Assembly: GCA_903848435.1 (NCBI GenBank)
Contig: CAINGG010000227.1
Coordinates: forward strand, 1 to 13,984
DNA from: an uncultured Actinomycetes bacterium
Lineage (GTDB): Bacteria > Actinomycetota > Actinomycetes > S36-B12
Direction: 5' to 3'
Length of the DNA stretch: 13,984 nt
In this document: positions 1 through 6,230 of the stretch, piece by piece
How positions within the stretch are numbered: the first letter of the stretch is position 1
How the letters are laid out: the number at the start of each line of letters is the position of its first letter
Notes under the pieces: generated by a model
What the model was told of the DNA's origin: nothing
Seen by the model: the letters and a program-made list of their open reading frames with translations, nothing else
Databases searched by the model: none
Made by a program: the position numbers and the translations under genes

Positions 1-252
1 ACCATGGGCATGACCGTGCCCATCGTCATGCTCGTGCGGCTCGTCATGGGGTGTCTCCTCGTCATCCCCGCGGCCCCGTCGCAGGACGTCGATGAGGGCG
101 AACACGCCGAGGACCACGAGGATCGCGCCGGAAAGGATCAACCACGGCTTCATGACGTCTTTGACGTAGTTGAGGAAGGTGTCGCCGATGGAGATCCGCA
201 GGACAGCTCCACCGACCAGGATCAAGATGACGGCTTGCACATCGCGTCTCAT
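1..252 (-). CDS. TIGR03943 family (YcgQ-like) membrane protein, N-terminal part
   Basis: The gene runs off the left edge, so only the first 84 residues are visible. They begin MRRDVQAVILILVGG and contain two hydrophobic segments (about residues 6-24 and 36-55). A strongly acidic, His-rich linker follows (residues 62-84, with H69, H73, H75, H79, H81 and H83). Two N-terminal helices followed by a His/Asp/Glu-rich linker is the layout of the TIGR03943/DUF1980 family, whose members normally continue into a soluble C-terminal domain. These proteins are usually encoded beside a YraQ/ArsP-type permease, as here. The ATG overlaps the permease stop codon by 3 bases (250-252 with 249-251), which implies translational coupling. 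The biochemical function is not settled. The His-rich stretch and the permease partner point to metal binding or delivery, which is inference. The family call is from pattern recognition on a partial protein. Confidence 0.78.
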   Translation of the reverse strand, partial: MRRDVQAVILILVGGAVLRISIGDTFLNYVKDVMKPWLILSGAILVVLGVFALIDVLRRGRGDDEETPHDEPHEHDDGHGHAHG

Positions 253-1229
253 GTCAGGAGCCACCACCCGACCACCACGGACGCCAGTACCGCTACCACG
301 AAGGTGGTCGGCGCGAAGCGGAAGGCGAATCGCCGCCCGAAGGTGCCGACCTGCAGGCTCACCAGCTTGAGGTCGACCATCGGACCGACGACGAGGAACG
401 CCAGCTTGGCCGTGAGCGAGAACTCCGTGAGGCTCGCGGCGACGAAGGCATCGGCCTCGGAGCAGATGCACAAGATCACGGCCAGGGCCGCAAGAGCGAG
501 GATCGACAGCAGCGGGTTGTCGGCCACGGCACTCAGCCAGTCCTGCGGCACCAGCACGTTGAGCGCCGCCGCAGCCAGGCCGCCGACGACCAGGAAGCCG
601 CCGGCGTGCAGGAAATCATGAGTGGTCGTGAGCCGGAAGGTGTGCCAGGGGTTGTCGCCGGTGAGGTGGTCGCGGGGGCCGACCCGCAGCCACTCCGCCT
701 TGCCGAAGCGCAGCCAGAGCCACCCCATCACGATCGCAGCGCCCAGCGATGCGATGAGTCGGGCCACCACCATGAGCGGCTCACCGGGGAACGCGACGTA
801 GGTCGACACCAGCACGATCGGATTGATCGCCGGGGACGACAGCAGGAAGGCGAGTGCCGCAGCAGGTGCCACCCCGCGTGACATGAGTCCGTTGGCCACC
901 GGCACCGATGCGCACTCGCAGCCGGGCAGGATCGCGCCCGCCGCACCCGCGACGGGCACGGCGAGGGCTGGCCTGCGCGGCAGTGCCTTGCGCCAGAACG
1001 ACGCCGGCACGAAGGCGGCGATGGCCCCCGACAGCACCACTCCCATGACGAGGAACGGCAGCGCCTGCACCACGATCGAGACGAAGATGGTCGCGCCGGT
1101 CTGCAGCGCCGGGTCGTCGAAGAAGCCCACGAGCCAGCGCTGTCCGATGATCAGCAGGAGCAGGGCCCCGGCCAAGAACTCCAGCGCACCTGGCCGGTAG
1201 CCCTTGCGGGCGGGTGCGTCCGAACTCAT
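249..1229 (-). CDS. YraQ/ArsP_1 (UPF0718, DUF318) family permease
   Basis: This is a 326-residue polytopic membrane protein with about eight hydrophobic segments, in two halves separated by a hydrophilic loop around residues 175-205. Hallmarks are GCECASVPVANG (103-114), the following SSPAINPIV (131-139), the second-half motif CICSEADAF (254-262) and GPMVDLK (282-288). Paired Cys motifs at equivalent places in the two halves are typical of this permease family, which includes the SO_0444-type Cu/Zn exporters and ArsP organoarsenical transporters. The substrate here cannot be read from sequence; a metal ion or metalloid is the reasonable guess. I chose the ATG at 1229 because it overlaps the uppS stop (ATGA) and has GGAAG just upstream. 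The longer open frame reaching 1376 lies entirely inside uppS and reads as low-complexity Arg/Pro sequence. It is co-transcribed with uppS and the TIGR03943 gene. Confidence 0.88.
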   Translation of the reverse strand: MSSDAPARKGYRPGALEFLAGALLLLIIGQRWLVGFFDDPALQTGATIFVSIVVQALPFLVMGVVLSGAIAAFVPASFWRKALPRRPALAVPVAGAAGAILPGCECASVPVANGLMSRGVAPAAALAFLLSSPAINPIVLVSTYVAFPGEPLMVVARLIASLGAAIVMGWLWLRFGKAEWLRVGPRDHLTGDNPWHTFRLTTTHDFLHAGGFLVVGGLAAAALNVLVPQDWLSAVADNPLLSILALAALAVILCICSEADAFVAASLTEFSLTAKLAFLVVGPMVDLKLVSLQVGTFGRRFAFRFAPTTFVVAVLASVVVGWWLLT

Positions 1230-2023
1230 GGCGCTTCCGCCACGGGGTTGGGCAGGGCGCCTCCGTAGCGGCGGTCGCGCGCGGCGTATGCCTGGCACGC
1301 CTGCCACAGGTGCCGCCGGTCGAAGTCGGGCCAGAGCACGTCGAGGAAGACCAGCTCGGCGTAGGCCGACTCCCACAGCAGGAAGTTGCTCGTGCGCTGC
1401 TCGCCGGATGTGCGAACGAAGAGGTCGACATCGGGCATGTCGGGTTCGTACAGGTGCCGGGCGACCGTGCGCTCGTCAACGCGCGAGGGATCTATGCGCC
1501 CCTCTGCCACCCCGCGGGCGATCGACGCGACGGCATCGGCGATCTCCGCGCGGCCTCCGTAGTTGACGCACATGGTCAACGTCAGCACGCGGTTGTCCCT
1601 GGTGAGCTCCTCGGCCGTCTGCAACTCGGAGATGACGCTCTTCCACAGCCTTTGGGGGCGGCCGGCCCAGCGCACGCGTACCCCCATCTCGTGCATCTCG
1701 TCGCGGCGCCGGCGTACGACATCGCGGTTGAAGCCCATCAGGAAGCGCACTTCGTCGGGTGACCGCTTCCAGTTCTCCGTCGAGAAGGCGTAGGCGGACA
1801 GATGGGTCACGCCTAGCTCGATGGCCCCGTGGACGCAGTCGAGCAGGGCGAACTCGCCGGCCTCATGGCCGGCCGTGCGGGGCAGGCCGCGCTGCTTGGC
1901 CCACCGGCCATTGCCATCCATGACGACCGCGATGTGGCGCGGCACGAGAGCAGGAGGGATCGCCGGGGGTCGGGCGCCGCTCGGATGCGGCGTCGGGGGT
2001 ACGACGGACCGGCGGCGAGGCAC
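1226..2023 (-). CDS. uppS: Isoprenyl transferase (cis-prenyltransferase, UppS type)
   Basis: The enzyme condenses isopentenyl diphosphate onto an allylic diphosphate with Z geometry, giving the C50-C55 polyprenyl diphosphate carrier used for peptidoglycan and other wall polymers. It acts at the cytoplasmic face of the membrane. The 265-residue protein shows all the family signatures: HIAVVMDGNGRWAK (30-43, catalytic Asp36), AFSTENWKRS (79-88), and RTSGEQRTSNFLLW (204-217) with acidic residue Glu223 downstream. About 28 N-terminal residues are Pro/Arg-rich and not part of the fold, as in other actinobacterial homologues. The GTG start at 2023 is supported by AGGA seven bases upstream. Whether the product is C50 or C55 cannot be told. 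It follows recO after a 114-bp gap containing a strong hairpin and overlaps the downstream permease by 3 bases. Confidence 0.96.
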   Translation of the reverse strand: MPRRRSVVPPTPHPSGARPPAIPPALVPRHIAVVMDGNGRWAKQRGLPRTAGHEAGEFALLDCVHGAIELGVTHLSAYAFSTENWKRSPDEVRFLMGFNRDVVRRRRDEMHEMGVRVRWAGRPQRLWKSVISELQTAEELTRDNRVLTLTMCVNYGGRAEIADAVASIARGVAEGRIDPSRVDERTVARHLYEPDMPDVDLFVRTSGEQRTSNFLLWESAYAELVFLDVLWPDFDRRHLWQACQAYAARDRRYGGALPNPVAEAP

Positions 2024-2055
2024 CTGCCCATCCTGTCACCGCCCCCTCCCCCGCC

Positions 2056-2138
2056 ACCCCACCAACGCCGAGTGTGCAGCCGTGCCGGCGGCCCATGGGG
2101 AGATAGACGGCACGGCTGCACACTCGGCGCGATGGGGT
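2056..2138. repeat. Long perfect inverted repeat (hairpin) between recO and uppS
   Basis: Two arms of 22 bases (2066-2087 and 2108-2129) are perfectly complementary, enclosing a 20-base loop (2088-2107). The left arm begins CGCCGAGTGTGCAGCC. Beyond a small internal loop (2062-2065 against 2130-2132), six more pairs form between 2056-2061 (ACCCCA) and 2133-2138 (TGGGGT), bringing the stem to the first base of the recO stop codon. There is no T-tract on either strand after the stem, so it is not a canonical intrinsic terminator. It may still attenuate transcription from recO into uppS or protect the recO 3' end. A dispersed palindromic (REP-like) element is the other reading; its sequence is unlike the flanking genes. 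The pairing is seen directly; the function is inference. Confidence 0.85.
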
Positions 2139-2869
2139 TAGCCGCGCTCGACGAGCGGCAAGGAGCGCAGGCCGCGCTCCAGGTGCCAGGTGATCAACGC
2201 GGCCGCCAGACCGCTGGCCTCGCGACGATGGCGAGGCTCGCTTGCGTCGGCAAGGGCCCACTCTCCCGAGAGCAGGGCACCGAGCAGGGCCAAGGTCTCG
2301 GGGGCCGGGGTCGCGCACCCGGGGGGACGGCAGTCCGAGCACAGGGCGCCGCCACCGGTGATGGAGAAGGCGCGGTGGGGTCCCGGCGCCGCGCAGCGGG
2401 CACAGTCCCAAAAGGACGGCGACCAACCGGCGATCGCCAGCGACCGCAGGAGGAAGGCGTCGAGCACGAGGGAGGCGTCGTGGGTGTTGTCGACCAGGGT
2501 GCGCAGGCCGCCCACGAGCAGGAGGTACTGCTGCACGGCGGGCTCGCGCTCGACCGGCGTCAGCCGCTCGGCCGCCTCCAGCATGGCGGTGCCCGACGTC
2601 CAGCGGGGATAGTCGCCGGACAGCTCGGCGCCGTAGCTGTGCAGGGACTCGGCCTGCGTGACGGTGTCGAGCGATCGCCCCTCGTGCAACTGCAGGTCCA
2701 CGTGGCCGAACGGCTCGAGTCGGGCCCCGAAGCGGCTACCCGTGCGCCGGACCCCCTTCGCAACCGCGCGAATGCGCCCCCGCCCCCGGGTCAGTAGCGT
2801 GACGATGCGGTCGGCCTCGCCTAGGCGCTGGGTGCGCAGGACGATGGCCTCGTCACGATACGAAGGCAT
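2138..2869 (-). CDS. recO: DNA repair protein RecO
   Basis: RecO is the recombination mediator that, with RecR, loads RecA onto SSB-coated single-stranded DNA in gap repair; it also anneals strands. The 243-residue protein starts MPSYRDEAIVLRTQRLGEAD, the typical N-terminal OB-fold opening, with GVRRTGSRFGARLEPF at 39-54. The C-terminal part carries a CxxC...CxxC zinc site (C156, C159, C177, C180), with SITGGGALC between the pairs, as in most Gram-positive RecO proteins. The length is normal. The ATG at 2869 is preceded by GGGAG ten bases upstream. It is divergent from the AI-2E-family gene with only 34 bases between them, so each promoter must be compact or overlap the neighbouring coding sequence. 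The gene order recO-uppS is standard in Actinomycetota. Confidence 0.96.
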   Translation of the reverse strand: MPSYRDEAIVLRTQRLGEADRIVTLLTRGRGRIRAVAKGVRRTGSRFGARLEPFGHVDLQLHEGRSLDTVTQAESLHSYGAELSGDYPRWTSGTAMLEAAERLTPVEREPAVQQYLLLVGGLRTLVDNTHDASLVLDAFLLRSLAIAGWSPSFWDCARCAAPGPHRAFSITGGGALCSDCRPPGCATPAPETLALLGALLSGEWALADASEPRHRREASGLAAALITWHLERGLRSLPLVERG

Positions 2870-2891
2870 GGGACATGCTCTCCCATCCTGC

Positions 2892-2897
2892 TAGCGT
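2892..2897 (+). promoter_or_regulatory. Candidate -10 box for a leaderless transcript of the AI-2E gene
   Basis: TAGCGT fits the actinobacterial TANNNT -10 pattern and ends six bases before the ATG at 2904. This spacing would put the transcription start on or beside the A of the start codon. There is no purine-rich ribosome site in the gap, which agrees with a leaderless mRNA. No clear -35 box is visible, and such hexamers are common by chance. Confidence 0.35.
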
Positions 2898-2903
2898 CCG
2901 GCC

Positions 2904-4061
2904 ATGAGCGACATACCCCCTGAGTCGCCCCGTTCGGAGCGGCCCACCTTCATCACGGTCGGCTTCGACTCACGTTGGCTGCGGCGTTCGCTCTTCATCA
3001 TCCTGGCGGCGATCATCCTGTGGCAGATCGTGCAGTGGTCATGGGGGGCACTCTCGGGATTCGCCTTCAACGTGCTCCTCGCGTTCCTCATCGCCATGTC
3101 CTTCGACCCGCTGATCAGCGCCCTCGTGATGCGCGGGTGGAAGCGTGGCCTGGCAACCGCTCTCGTGCTGGGCATCGTCTATCTCATCTCCGCTGGTTTC
3201 CTCGTGCTCTTCGGCAGCCTCTTCGTCCAGCAGCTCGCGCAACTCGCAGACTCACTGCCCCAGACGATCACGGAGATCGTCACGTGGCTCAACAACACCT
3301 TCAGCCTGTCGATCGATGCCAAGGAGGCCGTCGATAGCTTCGCGCTCACGCCCGAGCAGCTGGGCAACTACGCCAGCCGCTGGCAGGGCGGCGTCATGGG
3401 CCTGGTCACCGGCGTTCTCAATGTCGTGGTCAACCTCGTCGTCATCATCGTCTTCTCGTTCTACCTGGCCGCCGATGCCCCACGGATCCGCCGCACCATC
3501 GCCTCGTGGATGCCCCAGGACTCCCAGCGCGTCGTCATCACGGTCTGGGATCTGTCGATCGAGAAGGCCGGGTCCTTCGTCCTCAGCAAGATCATCCTGG
3601 CGACCATCTCGGCGGTCGCCTACTCCGCCTTCTTCTTCATCATCGGCGTCCCCTTCTGGCTGCCGATGGGCGTCTTCGTCGGCTTCGTGGGCCAGTTCAT
3701 CCCCATGGTGGGCACCTACATCGGACTTGCCGTGCCGATGGTCTTCACGCTCACCGTCAAGCCGCTCAACGCGGTGTGGATCCTGCTCTTCGGCACGGCG
3801 TACCAGCAGATCGAGACCTATCTGCTCACGCCGCGTTTGGCCAATCGCGTCATGTCGATGAACTCCGGCCTCGCACTCGCCGCGGTGTTCATCGGCGCGG
3901 CACTCTTCGGCCCGGTCGGCGCCATCATCGGCATCCCCTTGCTCGCCATCGTCATCGCCGTCGCCGAGACCTACGGGCGCAGATATGACCTCGTGCCCGA
4001 GCTGGAGCGGCGCGGGGAGTACGAGGATCCCAACTACCCGCCGCGCGAGGAGCAGGCCTAG
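2904..4061 (+). CDS. AI-2E family transporter (TqsA/PerM-like membrane protein)
   Basis: This is a 385-residue integral membrane protein of the AI-2E (formerly UPF0118) family. Hydrophobic segments lie at about 29-47, 52-72, 84-108, 163-189, 229-249, 252-282, 289-305 and 322-355. A soluble insertion at roughly 110-160 and another at 190-225 separate the N-terminal helices from the conserved C-terminal bundle. Family hallmarks are FIPMVGTYIG (265-274), QQIETYLLTPRL (301-312) and GPVGAIIGIP (336-345). Characterised members include an autoinducer-2 exporter and Na+/H+ antiporters, so the substrate is open. The C-terminus is charged (ELERRGEYEDPNYPPREEQA). It is the only plus-strand gene in the left two-thirds of the window, sitting between era and recO. 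Its TAG overlaps the era TAG on the opposite strand. Confidence 0.9.
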   Translation: MSDIPPESPRSERPTFITVGFDSRWLRRSLFIILAAIILWQIVQWSWGALSGFAFNVLLAFLIAMSFDPLISALVMRGWKRGLATALVLGIVYLISAGFLVLFGSLFVQQLAQLADSLPQTITEIVTWLNNTFSLSIDAKEAVDSFALTPEQLGNYASRWQGGVMGLVTGVLNVVVNLVVIIVFSFYLAADAPRIRRTIASWMPQDSQRVVITVWDLSIEKAGSFVLSKIILATISAVAYSAFFFIIGVPFWLPMGVFVGFVGQFIPMVGTYIGLAVPMVFTLTVKPLNAVWILLFGTAYQQIETYLLTPRLANRVMSMNSGLALAAVFIGAALFGPVGAIIGIPLLAIVIAVAETYGRRYDLVPELERRGEYEDPNYPPREEQA

Positions 4062-4984
4062 AAGCCCAGTCGGCGCAATTGCTTGGGATTGCGCTGCCAG
4101 TCCTTGGCTACCTTGACACGCAGGTCGAGGTAGACGGGAGTGCCGAGGAGCGCCTCGATCCCCCGTCGCGCCTTGGTGCCGACCTCCTTCAGTCGCGCAC
4201 CACCCTTGCCGATGACGATGGCCTTCTGGCTGTCGCGTTCGACGTAGATGACCGCGTAGACGTCGAGGAGCGGACGGTCCTCGGGGCGGTCCTCGCGCAT
4301 CGCCATCTCATCGACGACAACGGCGATGGAATGCGGCACCTCGTCGGTGACACCCTCGAGCGCGGCCTCGCGGATGAGCTCGGCGACGAGCGTCTCCTCG
4401 GGCTCGTCAGTGGCCTCGCCATCGGGATACAGCGCGGGCCCCACCGGCAACCGGTCGATGAGCAGTCGGGTGAGCAGGTCGACGTTGTCGCCCGTCAGCG
4501 CGGAGACGGGCACGATCTCAGCCCAGTCCAGGCCAGCGGTCACGCCGAGTTCCGCAACTTCTGCGAGGCGCTGAGCGACCTGGGAAGGCGACACGAGATC
4601 GGTCTTCGTGACGACCGCGAAGGTGGACCGGCGTCCTCCCCCGCGCGCACGGGCAAGCTCTGTCGCGACGTAGGCATCGCCGGTGCCGACCGGCGCATCG
4701 GCACTCACGCACAGGGCGGCGATGTCGACCGTCGACCACGCCTCGCGCACGAGGTCGTTGAGCCTCTCCCCCAGCAGGGTCTTGGGCTTGTGCAGGCCGG
4801 GAGTGTCGAGGATGACCAATTGCGCTTCGGGCCGGGTGAGGATTCCGCGTACGACGTGCCGCGTGGTCTGCGGCCGGCTCGACGTGATGGCCACCTTGGT
4901 CCCGACGATCGCGTTGGTGAGCGTGGACTTACCGGCGTTGGGCCGGCCGACGAAGCAGGCCAGGCCCGAGCGAAAGTCGCTCAT
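4058..4984 (-). CDS. era: GTPase Era
   Basis: Era is an essential GTPase that binds near the 3' end of 16S rRNA and is needed for assembly of the 30S subunit; it acts in the cytoplasm and at the membrane. The 308-residue protein has the GTPase motifs in order: G1 GRPNAGKS (13-20), G2 around T41 in the segment PQTTRHVVRG, G3 DTPGLHKPK (60-68), G4 TKTD (126-129) and G5 SAL (161-163). The C-terminal KH domain has the GKGG loop at 259-262 and ends AKDWQRNPKQLRRLGF, the usual Era tail. The ATG at 4984 has GAGGG seven bases upstream and overlaps the EamA gene's stop (ATGA). The open frame continuing to 5254 is out-of-frame EamA sequence. This is the last gene of the hrcA-to-era run; in E. coli, Era works with YbeY, which is encoded in the same run here. 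Confidence 0.97.
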   Translation of the reverse strand: MSDFRSGLACFVGRPNAGKSTLTNAIVGTKVAITSSRPQTTRHVVRGILTRPEAQLVILDTPGLHKPKTLLGERLNDLVREAWSTVDIAALCVSADAPVGTGDAYVATELARARGGGRRSTFAVVTKTDLVSPSQVAQRLAEVAELGVTAGLDWAEIVPVSALTGDNVDLLTRLLIDRLPVGPALYPDGEATDEPEETLVAELIREAALEGVTDEVPHSIAVVVDEMAMREDRPEDRPLLDVYAVIYVERDSQKAIVIGKGGARLKEVGTKARRGIEALLGTPVYLDLRVKVAKDWQRNPKQLRRLGF

Positions 4985-5886
4985 GACGCGACCCTCGCGC
5001 GTCCTTCGCTCAAGCCAAGGATCCCCAGGGCGACGAGGATCACCGCGCAGCCGACCCACCCCGTGAGGGTGAGGGTCTCGCCCAGCACGAGGACGCCGAG
5101 CAGGGTGGCGAACACCGGCTCCGCGAGGGTGATGGTGGCGATGTGGCCGGGCTGCAGGACGCGCAGCCCGACCCCGAAGAGCACGTAGGCGAGCGTGGTC
5201 GTCGCCAACCCGAGCCACGCGATCAGCGCGATGCCGGACCAGGTCATCCACCACGTGCCGGACAGGACGAATACCGGCAGCAGAAGCAGGCCGGCGAGCG
5301 AGAAGGACGCGGCCAGGATGTTGGTCGGCTGTTCCCCGGCCCGCGCGAGGCGCACGCCGAAAACGGTGTAGAAGCCGTAGGACGCACCGGCACAGACGCC
5401 GAAGAGAATGCCGATCAGGTCACGCTGGTCACCTGCGCTCACGGTCAGCAATGCGACGCCGAAGACCGCGAGCACCGTGGATACCGCCCAGACCACACCG
5501 GGGGCACCTTCCTTGAGCGCCCAGCCCAGCAGGCCAGCCATGAACGGAGTGAACGACAGGCTGGCGAGCGTGCCGATCGCGACACCGGTGCGTGCCATGG
5601 AGAGGAAGAAGAAGACCTGGTAGGCAGCGACGGTCACGCCCATCATCCACACGACGGGGCGTCGCCACAGGCGCACGAGGGCGCGTCGGCCCTCGGCATG
5701 GCGGCCGGCATACGCCACGAAGCCGACCCCACCGACGAAGAGGCGAGCGGCGGCAACGCCCGGTGCCGGCGACGCCGGCAGCAGGAGCGCACGTGCGGTG
5801 CCCGCGGTGCCGAAGAGCGCCGCCGCTCCCAGCACGGACAGCGCAGCCACGCGGCGATCAGGCGCACGCGTGTCGACTGCGCTCAC
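4981..5886 (-). CDS. EamA/DMT superfamily transporter
   Basis: The protein has 301 residues and about ten hydrophobic segments arranged as two EamA repeats, the fold of drug/metabolite transporters such as RhaT- and YdcZ-type exporters. The first repeat carries ARLFVGGVGF and LSFTPFMAGLLGW. The second carries GASYGFYTVFGVRLA and the typical ending TLAEPVFATLLGVLVLGETLTLTGWVG, in which the AEPVFA and LGE elements are diagnostic. The substrate is unknown. I chose GTG at 5886 because it overlaps the upstream stop as GTGA, matching the pattern of neighbouring junctions; the open frame extends to an ATG at 5934, but that lies inside the preceding gene. No good ribosome site precedes the GTG, so coupling to upstream translation is likely. 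A transporter inserted between the deaminase-like gene and era is not part of the usual actinobacterial order. Confidence 0.88.
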   Translation of the reverse strand: MSAVDTRAPDRRVAALSVLGAAALFGTAGTARALLLPASPAPGVAAARLFVGGVGFVAYAGRHAEGRRALVRLWRRPVVWMMGVTVAAYQVFFFLSMARTGVAIGTLASLSFTPFMAGLLGWALKEGAPGVVWAVSTVLAVFGVALLTVSAGDQRDLIGILFGVCAGASYGFYTVFGVRLARAGEQPTNILAASFSLAGLLLLPVFVLSGTWWMTWSGIALIAWLGLATTTLAYVLFGVGLRVLQPGHIATITLAEPVFATLLGVLVLGETLTLTGWVGCAVILVALGILGLSEGRARVAS

Positions 5887-6230
5887 GCGCCCGACCCGGG
5901 AAGCAGGCGCGAGACCAGCCCATCGCCGCCGCACACGATCACCACGGCAGTGGGGTCGAGCTCGACGAGAGCGGGCGGAACGACGAAGCCCTCAGGATCA
6001 GCGGTGACCACGGCCGCGGCCTCCGCACCCCGCGCACCGGCAGCCACCGCCTGGGCGATGGCGAGCTCCAAGGCGCTGATAGAGAGCGACGGCAGGGCGA
6101 CGTCAGCGGCCGAATAGGTGCGGCCCGTCTCATCCCGCAAGGCCGCACCCGTGCGGGCCCCCACCCGCGAGCGAGCGCCGCGCGCAAGTGTCACGAGCTT
6201 GGCATCCTCCGCGGTGAGGTCATCGGTCAT
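5883..6230 (-). CDS. Degenerate cytidine deaminase-like protein, probably without catalysis
   Basis: A 115-residue protein with the start and spacing of a cytidine deaminase fold: AKLVTLARGARSRVGARTGAALRDETGRTY at the N-terminus, then a helix at 48-66 where the Cys-Ala-Glu zinc/catalytic motif should sit, and a strand ending IVCGGDG (98-104) like the end of CDA domains. Aligning by eye, the zinc-binding Cys and catalytic Glu are replaced (ISALELAI, 51-58). The second motif PCGxCRQ is also missing (VVPPALVEL, 83-91). It therefore should not bind zinc or deaminate. Actinobacteria commonly have such a protein between the CBS-domain gene and era, often annotated as cytidine deaminase. The start is firm: GGAGGA lies eight bases before the ATG. 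It overlaps the CBS gene by 11 bases and the EamA gene by 4. Confidence 0.8.
   Translation of the reverse strand: MTDDLTAEDAKLVTLARGARSRVGARTGAALRDETGRTYSAADVALPSLSISALELAIAQAVAAGARGAEAAAVVTADPEGFVVPPALVELDPTAVVIVCGGDGLVSRLLPGSGA

Noticed and set aside
1230..1376. N-terminal extension of the permease frame into uppS
   Set aside because: The extra 49 residues are Arg/Pro/Ala-rich frame-shifted uppS sequence. The ATG at 1229 has a ribosome site and an ATGA junction.
2024..2137. Canonical intrinsic terminator after recO
   Set aside because: The stem is strong but no T-tract follows on either strand, so I list it as an inverted repeat with possible attenuator function.
4079..5188. Plus-strand open frame of 369 codons opposite era and the EamA gene
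   Set aside because: It is antisense to era, whose GTPase and KH motifs are complete; the frame has no motif of its own.
4985..5254. N-terminal extension of era
   Set aside because: The extra 90 residues are out-of-frame EamA sequence; Era proteins start close to the P-loop, as with the ATG at 4984.
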